64,000 bases of DNA. It comes from Anthracocystis setariae (Eukaryota; Basidiomycota; Ustilaginomycetes; Ustilaginales; Ustilaginaceae). Numbering within the stretch: position 1 is the stretch's first letter; each line of letters opens with the position of its first letter. Of this stretch, positions 42,510 to 55,300 are shown one piece after another. The DNA lies in NCBI GenBank assembly GCA_928724745.1, contig CAKMXJ010000007.1, forward strand, positions 726,501 to 790,500, in the 5' to 3' direction. The notes beneath the pieces were generated by a model. The model saw nothing but the letters and a program-made list of their open reading frames with translations, ran no database searches and was not told the origin of the DNA. A program made the position numbers and the translations under genes.

Positions 42510-43862
42510 CATTTTCAGGTACTTACCTTTGACATGCCTTTATCTGTCCAAAATCAGCCAATAAAGGCATGTCAAAGTGAAGTCACGCATAGGTGAAGCT
42601 ATCAAGGCGCAACTTGGTGTTCCAAACTCAGGATGAGCCTGTGCAATGTCCTATAGCATAGAGCCAGCAAGAAACAAACCTTTGCATTCACGCGTGTTTC
42701 CTTGCGGATCAGTAGCAGCACCCAGTTTCCGCATGGATAGCCAGAACACCTCTGAGAGACAAATGGCTGTCATAGGCAGCTGCAGTAGGTTGAGAGGAGT
42801 CCAGAACACTATTTTGCGTGGAAGATTTCTTGCGTTTTCAGGTACTTACCTTTGGCATGCCTTTATCTGTCCAAAATCAGCCAATAAAGGCATGTCAAAG
42901 TGAAGTCACGCATAGGTGAAGCTATCAAGGTGTGACTTTGTGTTCCATACTCAGGATGAGCCTGCGCAATGTCCTATGGGGTAGAGAAGTCAATATATGA
43001 GCCTTTGTGTTGACGCGTTTTTCCTTGCGGATCAGTAGCAGCACCCGGTTTCTGCGTGGATAGCTGGAACACCTCTGAGAGACAAATAGCTGTGATAGGC
43101 AGCTGCAGCAGGTTGAGAGGAGCCCAGAACACTATTTTGCGTGGAAGATTTCTTGCATTTTCAGGTACTTACCTTTGACATGCCTTTATCTGTCCAAAAT
43201 CAGCTAATAAAGGCATGTCAAAGTGAAGTCACGCATAGGTGAAGCTATCAAGGCGCAACTTGGTGTTCCAAACTCAGGATGAGCCTGTGCAATGTCCTAT
43301 AGCATAGAGCCAGCAAGAAACAAACCTTTGCATTCACGCGTGTTTCCTTGCGGATCAGTAGCAGCACCCAGTTTCCGCATGGATAGCCAGAACACCTCTG
43401 AGAGACAAATGGCTGTCATAGGCAGCTGCAGTAGGTTGAGAGGAGTCCAGAACACTATTTTGCGTGGAAGATTTCTTGCGTTTTCAGGTACTTACCTTTG
43501 ACATGCCTTTATCTGTCCAAAATCAGCCAATAAAGGCATGTCAAGGTAAAGTCCCCGGTCTTGGGTCCATTTTGGATCTGCCTTTTGTGTACACACTCAG
43601 AAGAGGTTGCTCCAGTGTCCTATAGGCTAGAAAGTGGGACAGCTACACTTTAGCTTTCACGCTGTTGCCTACCCCAGCACCTCCTCCAGCAGTCAATTAT
43701 GCAAAGTGCTCAGGGAGCAAATCCTATGCTATAGGACACTGCATGATGCTGAAGGGACCTCAGAACACTCATTTGCGTGGAGAATATCTTGCGTTTTATG
43801 GTACCTGCCTTTGACATGCCTTTAATCATCTGAAATCAGCAACTAAAGGCATGTCAAGGTAA
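42510..43862. repeat. Tandem ~323-bp repeats each carrying a 16-bp-stem hairpin
   Basis: Hairpins at 42527, 42850, 43173, 43496 and 43809 (spacings 323, 323, 323, 313). The stem is CTTTGACATGCCTTTA / TAAAGGCATGTCAAAG with a loop of about 19 nt; only the second and the last two hairpins have small departures. Each unit also carries AGGTACTTACC before the stem and a CCTATAG motif. The short open frames inside repeat with the unit and are not likely genes. Confidence 0.92.
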
Positions 43863-44411
43863 AGTTGGTGGGAACAAGTCCACTTTGAGTCTGTCTTTTG
43901 TGTACAAGCTCAGAATTAGCTGGTACAGTCTCCTATAGTATAGGATGAGTGAGACCTGTGCCACTAACCCCCACCGCATCTCCTAGTCATTGCCCAACTC
44001 AGTTCAGTGTCACACAGTCAAGACATGTCAGGATAGGTGAAGAGCTGCCTTGCTTTGAGCCATGCTTCTCAGTCATCAGACATATCCAACAGCACCAACA
44101 TTGTATCTGCATCAAGGTCCAACTCTAGCTACATCAGCCCCCCAGGCTCAGCAAGAGTCCTGTACTAGCAACCAAGTTTGTCTTTTCCAGGAGCGCCTTG
44201 ACAATGTTATCAGTATATCTTATCAATCTTATCAGGCAGCTCCTTCTATCCCATGAAGGAGAAAATGTCATCCTATCTAACAAATAGATTATACCTGCAA
44301 ACAAACAAAACCCACACCATGTGGCTGTTCCTGACTGTTTGGTTCTGTCCCAGATGCAGGTACCTTCTGTGCATGTCCCTGCATGGAAGCAGAGCTGCAG
44401 GAAGGTAGATA
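43863..44411. other. Right end of unit II and spacer
   Basis: Up to ~44060 it matches 62911-63110 of the derivative, including ACTAACCCCCACCGCATCTC-type sequence; after that the two diverge, so unit II probably ends here. No gene seen. Confidence 0.5.
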
Positions 44412-44506
44412 TGTGGAGGTGGAGGTGGAGGTCTGGTTGGTAGTGGAGGTGGAGGTCTAGTCAGCTGTGGAGGTGGAGGTGGAGGTCCAGTCAGTTGTCG
44501 AGGTGG
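44412..44506. repeat. GGTGGA-type microsatellite
   Basis: Runs of GGAGGTGGAGGTGGAGGT with interspersed GTCTRGTCAG blocks, G-rich on the + strand and lying ~220 bp before the TATA box of dioxygenase 3. Confidence 0.85.
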
Positions 44507-44725
44507 AGATTTTTGGCTCTGAGAGAGTCCAAGGTTGTCTCCACTCCATCCTTCTTCCTTACTACCACCATCTCCATCTAGCTTCGCTTCCACAGCCCTC
44601 TTCACCTGCCCACAGCCTGCTGATCCTTGGTCTTTCCTGAAGAGTCACTCAAGTGCACCCCTGGCCTTAGTTTGCTGGTTGACATAGCACCTCTGATACC
44701 TCACCAGCTGCCTGCTCTTTAGCAA

Positions 44726-44732
44726 TATATAG
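44726..44732 (+). promoter_or_regulatory. TATA box of dioxygenase paralogue 3
   Basis: CAATATATAGCAAG, 179 nt before the ATG; the leader between them is pyrimidine-rich with two TTTCAAG-C-CTTTGTTCTCTGC copies. Confidence 0.45.
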
Positions 44733-44904
44733 CAAGCTGGTCGAAGGGAAAGATCTTGGAAGGAGCAGTAAAGGCCAAACCCACTCCCTGCCAGCCTTCT
44801 TGTTGTCCCTCTGCCACTGCCACTGCCTTGCTTTCAAGGCTTTGTTCTCTGCTCAACCTGCTCTGTTTCTGCTTCGCTTTCAAGCCTTTGTTCTCTGCCC
44901 AATC

Positions 44905-45846
44905 ATGGTGTCAAAAAAGAACAAAGCTAAGAACAACCTGGAGAAGAAGAAGAGGGAGTCTTTTAATCTTGCAAAGGCTCATGCTCAGATTCTCTCCCTG
45001 CCCAACTTGGAATATGGAAAGACCACTCCAGACTCATCTTTCTCTGTTGTTGGTGCTCCCATTCTTGTTTCTGACTTCCCTGATCCTGTCAGCACCAATC
45101 TGACCATCTTGGACTCAGCCACTTCTGCTCCAGTTCTTCAGAGGTTCAGACCTACCAGCTACAACAAGAGATCTGCTGCCAACTCGTCTGCAGCCAAGGG
45201 GTATCCACTCTACAAGCTAGCCCTCACCTCCAGACCAAAAGGAACAGAGGGCAGAGGCACCATGCATCTTGGAATCTGGCCTGAGCAGGGCAACTTCAAG
45301 TACAACCACAGCAGAGACACCACACACAATCCCAATGCTGCAAATCTTCTCAAGTGGGCTAGGGATCACTCCAATGATCACTTTAACCACATCATCCCTT
45401 TCTTGCATCCAACTTGGAGAGAGAACTACCAGCAGAGGCCTTCTTCGTTGCAGTGGCTTAGGGACTTCTTCAAGGAGCAAGCAGAGCCACTTCCTGACTA
45501 CTGGAGCACCTGCACATTCTTCAACACCTTCACCAACAACATTCACCCTGATCCTCTTGATACTGTGCCTTCCCTCCTCTTCAATTTTGGTGCTCCAACC
45601 ATGGTCAGGATCATCCCATATGGCATTGATGTGCAGATGGATCACCTGGACATCATGGTCTTCAACACCAGACTGTTGCACAAGACTTGGGACCCACAAC
45701 CAGACAGCAATCAGGAGAGGTGGGCCTTCTCAGCATTTCTCAGGCAGACCATCTTTGATAAAGTCCCTCCCAGCAACCTCTCTGCTGAAAAGCTCAAGCC
45801 TGGAGAACAGCCCCCCAAGAAAAGGTTCAGATCTGCTGCACCCTAG
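44905..45846 (+). CDS. 2-oxoglutarate/Fe(II) dioxygenase, TET/JBP-like candidate (paralogue 3)
   Basis: A 313-aa protein with a Lys-rich start (VSKKNKAKNNLEKKKRESF) and a basic tail (PPKKRFR) that could be a nuclear signal. Catalytic residues: His214 and Asp216 in NIHPDPLDTVPSLLFNFG, distal His259 in FNTRLLHKTW, Arg272 in ERWAFSAF. It aligns along its length with paralogue 2 through LQRFRPTSYNKR, HLGIW, LLKWARDH and DYWSTCTFFNTF. The open frame extends 35 codons upstream from a TTG; the ATG at 44905 matches the basic start seen in paralogue 2. It lies outside the part duplicated at 60.7-63.1 kb. Nuclear, DNA-directed activity is inferred. Confidence 0.8.
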   Translation: MVSKKNKAKNNLEKKKRESFNLAKAHAQILSLPNLEYGKTTPDSSFSVVGAPILVSDFPDPVSTNLTILDSATSAPVLQRFRPTSYNKRSAANSSAAKGYPLYKLALTSRPKGTEGRGTMHLGIWPEQGNFKYNHSRDTTHNPNAANLLKWARDHSNDHFNHIIPFLHPTWRENYQQRPSSLQWLRDFFKEQAEPLPDYWSTCTFFNTFTNNIHPDPLDTVPSLLFNFGAPTMVRIIPYGIDVQMDHLDIMVFNTRLLHKTWDPQPDSNQERWAFSAFLRQTIFDKVPPSNLSAEKLKPGEQPPKKRFRSAAP

Positions 45847-46359
45847 TGTCAATGCACTCCTTTAGCTTCGCTTCCAGAGCCCTTGTGTGTGCTGTGCAAA
45901 CAAAGCAGCTCATGAGCCTTGCATTCAATGCTTTGTCTGTGGACACAATGCAACCAACACCATGCACTCCTTTACCTTTGCTTCCAAGGCCCTTGTGTAT
46001 CTAACAAAAGTAGCTCCTGAGCCTTGCACTCAATATTCTGTCTTGTACACAAAGCAGCGCTTTAGCTTGGCTTCCAAGGCTATATCCGTGATCACAGACA
46101 CCCTCCTCTAGGTTGGCTTCCAGAGTTTTCATATGATAGCAATGCAAGCAACATACTGACACATGACACCTCTTGAATTGAGCAAAGGTTGAGACAGAGC
46201 TGTGCTTGCAAGATGCCTGGTGGTATCAACCATGTTTTCAGTGCCATACAGGAGGATGACACATCTGGTGACACATTCAGTGCGCAGCTGAACTTGCATC
46301 AAGTGCGGCTTGCTGGCTCAATAACCTCTTTCTAGATCCTGAAGCTGTTGGATCCTATA
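45847..46359. repeat. Imperfect ~110-bp repeats between dioxygenase 3 and the satellite
   Basis: Two copies with ATGCACTCCTTTA-C-TTYGCTTCC and GAGCCTTGCA (about 45853 and 45962), and a weaker third near 46060, show internal duplication. They resemble the leader of dioxygenase 3. No gene seen. Confidence 0.55.
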
Positions 46360-49300
46360 ACCAAGGTGTGGAGCTTGCTGACTGCTGCTGCAGCGCTCCG
46401 ATAGGACCAACAAGCATGTCAACATGCACACACAGGGTGTAGACTGTCCAAAAAGGCGTTACGCAAGGCAAAACAATCGTCGTACGTGTGACACCAAAAA
46501 CACGCAAGCTTCAAAGATGGAAAGCAGGAGCTGTCTGTGTGCTTCCACAGTGTTGCCAACCGTCTGAAAAGGGTGTCTGCAGGTCATTGCAGCTGCATAC
46601 GGAGAGTGGAACATCAAAACGCAAGGCAAAACAATCATCATACGTGCAGAACCGTAAACACGCTCATCTCCGATGGCAGGTCCAGGACCATGCTCCAGTG
46701 CTTCCAACAAGTGTATACAGGTGTGCGACAATGTGGAACACAGTGAGCCAGCATCACAGAGGAGGATCGGTGTCTGCTGTGTACCATCACGGTCAAAGAC
46801 GGTGGGATCACATGTCACACGGTAGAGCTTCCGACACCATTTCAACAGCATTGTAGCAGCACCAGAGCGGCCAGGCATTGTGTTGGTCACTGTACAGGCT
46901 GTAGATACCATACCGATGCTGCCAATACATCCATTCCAGCTGCCACCGCACACCACCAGCGCTCCAAGTGTCCAGCTGCAAACACGTGAAAACATAGACT
47001 CACCGTTCTTGTCTCCCGCTTCCAACGATGGCGTTCCCAGGGTATGGCAAACATCCAGCAGCTAGATCATATGCACCAGCAATGCTACATGTCAAATCAT
47101 GCTCAAAAACAGGGCCACAAAAAGAACATGGATCCAACGCAACCAGTGTAAACATGCGTAAACGCACACATGAAAACTATGTAGAGACACCACAGGAGGC
47201 CGTGTAGGGTTGGGGTTAGAGTTAAGGTTGGGGTTAGCGTTAGAGGTTGGGATATATATATCACACAGGCCAGGATCAGTGTCCATCACAATCTCCAGGT
47301 GCAATGTATCTTTGTCGGTACAACTACGATCACGTGCTTGCGTCAGCAAGCTGTGTGTGTCAACAAGAGTGTCAGCAAAGGTTATCAACATGCAACAGCA
47401 GTGTACAAAGCAGTGTCTGCGTGTCTGCCACCCAGTTCTCCATGTCGCTACACACCATCACCGTGTCGGCTGTATCAGAGGTATGTGAACTTGTGTTTCA
47501 GGTGTTGGACACCGTAACCAAGGTGTGGAGCTTGCTGACTGCTGCTGCAGCGCTCCAATAGGACCAACAAGCATGTCAACATGCACACACAGGGTGTAGA
47601 CTGTCCAAAAAGGCGTCACGCAAGGCAAAACAATCGTCGTACGTGTGACACCGAAAACACGCAAGCTTCAAAGATGGAAAGCAGGAGCTGTCTGTGTGCT
47701 TCCACAGTGTTGCCAACCGTCTGAAAAGGGTGTCTGCAGGTCATTGCAGCTGCATCGGAGAGTGGAACATCAAAACGCAAGGCAAAACAATCATCATACG
47801 TGCAGAACCGTAAACACGCTCATCTCCGATGGCAGGTCCAGGACCATGCTCCAGTGCTTCCAACAAGTGTATACAGGTGTGCGACAATGTGGAACACAGT
47901 GAGCCAGCATCACAGAGGAGGATCGGTGTCTGCTGTGTACCATCACGGTCAAAGACGGTGGGATCACATGTCACACGGTAGAGCTTCCGACACCATTTCA
48001 ACAGCATTGTAGCAGCACCAGAGCGGCCAGGCATTGTGTTGGTCACTGTACAGGCTGTAGATACCATACCGATGCTGCCAATACATCCATTCCAGCTGCC
48101 ACCGCACACCACCAGCGCTCCAAGTGTCCAGCTGCAAACACGTGAAAACATAGACTCACCGTTCTTGTCTCCCGCTTCCAACGATGGCGTTCCCAGGGTA
48201 TGGCAAACATCCAGCAGCTAGATCATATGCACCAGCAATGCTACATGTCAAATCATGCTCAAAAACAGGGCCACAAAAAGAACATGGATCCAACGCAACC
48301 AGTGTAAACATGCGTAAACGCACACATGAAAACTATGTAGAGACACCACAGGAGGCCGTGTAGGGTTGGGGTTAGAGTTAAGGTTGGGGTTAGCGTTAGA
48401 GGTTGGGATATATATATCACACAGGCCAGGATCAGTGTCCATCACAATCTCCAGGTGCAATGTATCTTTGTCGGTACAACTACGATCACGTGCTTGCGTC
48501 AGCAAGCTGTGTGTGTCAACAAGAGTGTCAGCAAAGGTTATCAACATGCAACAGCAGTGTACAAAGCAGTGTCTGCGTGTCTGCCACCCAGTTCTCCATG
48601 TCGCTACACACCATCACCGTGTCGGCTGTATCAGAGGTATGTGAACTTGTGTTTCAGGTGTTGGACACCGTAACCAAGGTGTGGAGCTTGCTGACTGCTG
48701 CTGCAGCGCTCCAATAGGACCAACAAGCATGTCAACATGCACACACAGGGTGTAGACTGTCCAAAAAGGCGTCACGCAAGGCAAAACAATCGTCGTACGT
48801 GTGACACCGAAAACACGCAAGCTTCAAAGATGGAAAGCAGGAGCTGTCTGTGTGCTTCCACAGTGTTGCCAACCGTCTGAAAAGGGTGTCTGCAGGTCAT
48901 TGCAGCTGCATCGGAGAGTGGAACATCAAAACGCAAGGCAAAACAATCATCATACGTGCAGAACCGTAAACACGCTCATCTCCGATGGCAGGTCCAGGAC
49001 CATGCTCCAGTGCTTCCAACAAGTGTATACAGGTGTGCGACAATGTGGAACACAGTGAGCCAGCATCACAGAGGAGGATCGGTGTCTGCTGTGTACCATC
49101 ACGGTCAAAGACGGTGGGATCACATGTCACACGGTAGAGCTTCCGACACCATTTCAACAGCATTGTAGCAGCACCAGAGCGGCCAGACATTGTGTCGGTC
49201 ACTGTACAGGCTGTAGATACCATACCGATGCTGCCAATACATCCATTCCAGCTGCCACCGCACACCACCAGCGCTCCAAGTGTCCAGCTGCAAACACGTG

Positions 49301-52300
49301 AAAACATAGACTCACCATTCTTGTCTCCCGCTTCCAGCGATGGCGTTCCCAGGGTATGGCAAACATCCAGCAGCTAGATCACATGCACCAGCAATGCTAC
49401 ATGTCAAATCATGCTCAAAAACAGGGCCACAAAAAGAACATGGATCCAACGCAACCAGTGTAAACATGCGTAAACGCACACATGAAAACTATGTAGAGAC
49501 ACCACAGGAGGCCGTGTAGGGTTGGGGTTAGAGTTAAGGTTGGGGTTAGCGTTAGAGGTTGGGATATATATATCACACAGGCCAGGATCAGTGTCCATCA
49601 CAATCTCCAGGTGCAATGTATCTTTGTCGGTACAACTACGATCACGTGCTTGCGTCAGCAAGCTGTGTGTGTCAACAAGAGTGTCAGCAAAGGTTATCAA
49701 CATGCAACAGCAGTGTACAAAGCAGTGTCTGCGTGTCTGCCACCCAGTTCTCCATGTCGCTACACACCATCACCGTGTCGGCTGTATCAGAGGTATGTGA
49801 ACTTGTGTTTCAGGTGTTGGACACCGTAACCAAGGTGTGGAGCTTGCTGACTGCTGCTGCAGCGCTCCAATAGGACCAACAAGCATGTCAACATGCACAC
49901 ACAGGGTGTAGACTGTCCAAAAAGGCGTCACGCAAGGCAAAACAATCGTCGTACGTGTGACACCGAAAACACGCAAGCTTCAAAGATGGAAAGCAGGAGC
50001 TGTCTGTGTGCTTCCACAGTGTTGCCAACCGTCTGAAAAGGGTGTCTGCAGGTCATTGCAGCTGCATCGGAGAGTGGAACATCAAAACGCAAGGCAAAAC
50101 AATCATCATACGTGCAGAACCGTAAACACGCTCATCTCCGATGGCAGGTCCAGGACCATGCTCCAGTGCTTCCAACAAGTGTATACAGGTGTGCGACAAT
50201 GTGGAACACAGTGAGCCAGCATCACAGAGGAGGATCGGTGTCTGCTGTGTACCATCACGGTCAAAGACGGTGGGATCACATGTCACACGGTAGAGCTTCC
50301 GACACCATTTCAACAGCATTGTAGCAGCACCAGAGCGGCCAGGCATTGTGTTGGTCACTGTACAGGCTGTAGATACCATACCGATGCTGCCAATACATCC
50401 ATTCCAGCTGCCACCGCACACCACCAGCGCTCCAAGTGTCCAGCTGCAAACACGTGAAAACATAGACTCACCGTTCTTGTCTCCCGCTTCCAACGATGGC
50501 GTTCCCAGGGTATGGCAAACATCCAGCAGCTAGATCATATGCACCAGCAATGCTACATGTCAAATCATGCTCAAAAACAGGGCCACAAAAAGAACATGGA
50601 TCCAACGCAACCAGTGTAAACATGCGTAAACGCACACATGAAAACTATGTAGAGACACCACAGGAGGCCGTGTAGGGTTGGGGTTAGAGTTAAGGTTGGG
50701 GTTAGCGTTAGAGGTTGGGATATATATATCACACAGGCCAGGATCAGTGTCCATCACAATCTCCAGGTGCAATGTATCTTTGTCGGTACAACTACGATCA
50801 CGTGCTTGCGTCAGCAAGCTGTGTGTGTCAACAAGAGTGTCAGCAAAGGTTATCAACATGCAACAGCAGTGTACAAAGCAGTGTCTGCGTGTCTGCCACC
50901 CAGTTCTCCATGTCGCTACACACCATCACCGTGTCGGCTGTATCAGAGGTATGTGAACTTGTGTTTCAGGTGTTGGACACCGTAACCAAGGTGTGGAGCT
51001 TGCTGACTGCTGCTGCAGCGCTCCAATAGGACCAACAAGCATGTCAACATGCACACACAGGGTGTAGACTGTCCAAAAAGGCGTCACGCAAGGCAAAACA
51101 ATCGTCGTACGTGTGACACCGAAAACACGCAAGCTTCAAAGATGGAAAGCAGGAGCTGTCTGTGTGCTTCCACAGTGTTGCCAACCGTCTGAAAAGGGTG
51201 TCTGCAGGTCATTGCAGCTGCATCGGAGAGTGGAACATCAAAACGCAAGGCAAAACAATCATCATACGTGCAGAACCGTAAACACGCTCATCTCCGATGG
51301 CAGGTCCAGGACCATGCTCCAGTGCTTCCAACAAGTGTATACAGGTGTGCGACAATGTGGAACACAGTGAGCCAGCATCACAGAGGAGGATCGGTGTCTG
51401 CTGTGTACCATCACGGTCAAAGACGGTGGGATCACATGTCACACGGTAGAGCTTCCGACACCATTTCAACAGCATTGTAGCAGCACCAGAGCGGCCAGGC
51501 ATTGTGTTGGTCACTGTACAGGCTGTAGATACCATACCGATGCTGCCAATACATCCATTCCAGCTGCCACCGCACACCACCAGCGCTCCAAGTGTCCAGC
51601 TGCAAACACGTGAAAACATAGACTCACCATTCTTGTCTCCCGCTTCCAACGATGGCGTTCCCAGGGTATGGCAAACATCCAGCAGCTAGATCATATGCAC
51701 CAGCAATGCTACATGTCAAATCATGCTCAAAAACAGGGCCACAAAAAGAACATGGATCCAACGCAACCAGTGTAAACATGCGTAAACGCACACATGAAAA
51801 CTATGTAGAGACACCACAGGAGGCCGTGTAGGGTTGGGGTTAGAGTTAAGGTTGGGGTTAGCGTTAGAGGTTGGGATATATATATCACACAGGCCAGGAT
51901 CAGTGTCCATCACAATCTCCAGGTGCAATGTATCTTTGTCGGTACAACTACGATCACGTGCTTGCGTCAGCAAGCTGTGTGTGTCAACAAGAGTGTCAGC
52001 AAAGGTTATCAACATGCAACAGCAGTGTACAAAGCAGTGTCTGCGTGTCTGCCACCCAGTTCTCCATGTCGCTACACACCATCACCGTGTCGGCTGTATC
52101 AGAGGTATGTGAACTTGTGTTTCAGGTGTTGGACACCGTAACCAAGGTGTGGAGCTTGCTGACTGCTGCTGCAGCGCTCCAATAGGACCAACAAGCATGT
52201 CAACATGCACACACAGGGTGTAGACTGTCCAAAAAGGCGTCACGCAAGGCAAAACAATCGTCGTACGTGTGACACCGAAAACACGCAAGCTTCAAAGATG

Positions 52301-55300
52301 GAAAGCAGGAGCTGTCTGTGTGCTTCCACAGTGTTGCCAACCGTCTGAAAAGGGTGTCTGCAGGTCATTGCAGCTGCATCGGAGAGTGGAACATCAAAAC
52401 GCAAGGCAAAACAATCATCATACGTGCAGAACCGTAAACACGCTCATCTCCGATGGCAGGTCCAGGACCATGCTCCAGTGCTTCCAACAAGTGTATACAG
52501 GTGTGCGACAATGTGGAACACAGTGAGCCAGCATCACAGAGGAGGATCGGTGTCTGCTGTGTACCATCACGGTCAAAGACGGTGGGATCACATGTCACAC
52601 GGTAGAGCTTCCGACACCATTTCAACAGCATTGTAGCAGCACCAGAGCGGCCAGACATTGTGTTGGTCACTGTACAGGCTGTAGATACCATACCGATGCT
52701 GCCAATACATCCATTCCAGCTGCCACCGCACACCACCAGCGCTCCAAGTGTCCAGCTGCAAACACGTGAAAACATAGACTCACCATTCTTGTCTCCCGCT
52801 TCCAGCGATGGCGTTCCCAGGGTATGGCAAACATCCAGCAGCTAGATCATATGCACCAGCAATGCTACATGTCAAATCATGCTCAAAAACAGGGCCACAA
52901 AAAGAACATGGATCCAACGCAACCAGTGTAAACATGCGTAAACGCACACATGAAAACTATGTAGAGACACCACAGGAGGCCGTGTAGGGTTGGGGTTAGA
53001 GTTAAGGTTGGGGTTAGCGTTAGAGGTTGGGATATATATATCACACAGGCCAGGATCAGTGTCCATCACAATCTCCAGGTGCAATGTATCTTTGTCGGTA
53101 CAACTACGATCACGTGCTTGCGTCAGCAAGCTGTGTGTGTCAACAAGAGTGTCAGCAAAGGTTATCAACATGCAACAGCAGTGTACAAAGCAGTGTCTGC
53201 GTGTCTGCCACCCAGTTCTCCATGTCGCTACACACCATCACCGTGTCGGCTGTATCAGAGGTATGTGAACTTGTGTTTCAGGTGTTGGACACCGTAACCA
53301 AGGTGTGGAGCTTGCTGACTGCTGCTGCAGCGCTCCAATAGGACCAACAAGCATGTCAACATGCACACACAGGGTGTAGACTGTCCAAAAAGGCGTCACG
53401 CAAGGCAAAACAATCGTCGTACGTGTGACACCGAAAACACGCAAGCTTCAAAGATGGAAAGCAGGAGCTGTCTGTGTGCTTCCACAGTGTTGCCAACCGT
53501 CTGAAAAGGGTGTCTGCAGGTCATTGCAGCTGCATCGGAGAGTGGAACATCAAAACGCAAGGCAAAACAATCATCATACGTGCAGAACCGTAAACACGCT
53601 CATCTCCGATGGCAGGTCCAGGACCATGCTCCAGTGCTTCCAACAAGTGTATACAGGTGTGCGACAATGTGGAACACAGTGAGCCAGCATCACAGAGGAG
53701 GATCGGTGTCTGCTGTGTACCATCACGGTCAAAGACGGTGGGATCACATGTCACACGGTAGAGCTTCCGACACCATTTCAACAGCATTGTAGCAGCACCA
53801 GAGCGGCCAGACATTGTGTCGGTCACTGTACAGGCTGTAGATACCATACCGATGCTGCCAATACATCCATTCCAGCTGCCACCGCACACCACCAGCGCTC
53901 CAAGTGTCCAGCTGCAAACACGTGAAAACATAGACTCACCATTCTTGTCTCCCGCTTCCAGCGATGGCGTTCCCAGGGTATGGCAAACATCCAGCAGCTA
54001 GATCACATGCACCAGCAATGCTACATGTCAAATCATGCTCAAAAACAGGGCCACAAAAAGAACATGGATCCAACGCAACCAGTGTAAACATGCGTAAACG
54101 CACACATGAAAACTATGTAGAGACACCACAGGAGGCCGTGTAGGGTTGGGGTTAGAGTTAAGGTTGGGGTTAGCGTTAGAGGTTGGGATATATATATCAC
54201 ACAGGCCAGGATCAGTGTCCATCACAATCTCCAGGTGCAATGTATCTTTGTCGGTACAACTACGATCACGTGCTTGCGTCAGCAAGCTGTGTGTGTCAAC
54301 AAGAGTGTCAGCAAAGGTTATCAACATGCAACAGCAGTGTACAAAGCAGTGTCTGCGTGTCTGCCACCCAGTTCTCCATGTCGCTACACACCATCACCGT
54401 GTCGGCTGTATCAGAGGTATGTGAACTTGTGTTTCAGGTGTTGGACACCGTAACCAAGGTGTGGAGCTTGCTGACTGCTGCTGCAGCGCTCCAATAGGAC
54501 CAACAAGCATGTCAACATGCACACACAGGGTGTAGACTGTCCAAAAAGGCGTCACGCAAGGCAAAACAATCGTCGTACGTGTGACACCGAAAACACGCAA
54601 GCTTCAAAGATGGAAAGCAGGAGCTGTCTGTGTGCTTCCACAGTGTTGCCAACCGTCTGAAAAGGGTGTCTGCAGGTCATTGCAGCTGCATCGGAGAGTG
54701 GAACATCAAAACGCAAGGCAAAACAATCATCATACGTGCAGAACCGTAAACACGCTCATCTCCGATGGCAGGTCCAGGACCATGCTCCAGTGCTTCCAAC
54801 AAGTGTATACAGGTGTGCGACAATGTGGAACACAGTGAGCCAGCATCACAGAGGAGGATCGGTGTCTGCTGTGTACCATCACGGTCAAAGACGGTGGGAT
54901 CACATGTCACACGGTAGAGCTTCCGACACCATTTCAACAGCATTGTAGCAGCACCAGAGCGGCCAGGCATTGTGTTGGTCACTGTACAGGCTGTAGATAC
55001 CATACCGATGCTGCCAATACATCCATTCCAGCTGCCACCGCACACCACCAGCGCTCCAAGTGTCCAGCTGCAAACACGTGAAAACATAGACTCACCGTTC
55101 TTGTCTCCCGCTTCCAACGATGGCGTTCCCAGGGTATGGCAAACATCCAGCAGCTAGATCATATGCACCAGCAATGCTACATGTCAAATCATGCTCAAAA
55201 ACAGGGCCACAAAAAGAACATGGATCCAACGCAACCAGTGTAAACATGCGTAAACGCACACATGAAAACTATGTAGAGACACCACAGGAGGCCGTGTAGG

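Larger units (their letters stand above)
33865..44060 (+). mobile_element. Subtelomeric unit II (recombinase-like/RecQ helicase plus dioxygenase)
   Basis: Starts with the second leader copy and ends where similarity to the shortened copy at 60659-63110 fades (about 44060). Contents in order: leader and minisatellite remnant, 70-bp palindromic repeats, a block shared with 60659, the 1641-aa helicase gene, a tRNA-like module, GGGGGAC hairpin repeats, dioxygenase 2, and 323-bp hairpin repeats. The recombinase-like domain is the only candidate for a mobilising enzyme. Outer limits are inferred from repeats; target duplications were not found. Confidence 0.55.

Noticed and set aside
33865..44060. 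A Starship or Helitron identity for unit II
   Set aside because: No DUF3435-type captain at the left end and no Rep/HUH motif are visible; the helicase is RecQ-like, not Pif1-like.
46459..47025. A multi-copy gene family in the satellite (minus-strand frame of 136-188 aa in each unit)
   Set aside because: No domain, no ATG start (the frame begins at TTG or internal ATGs), frame length changes with single-base differences, and similar frames occur on the other strand.
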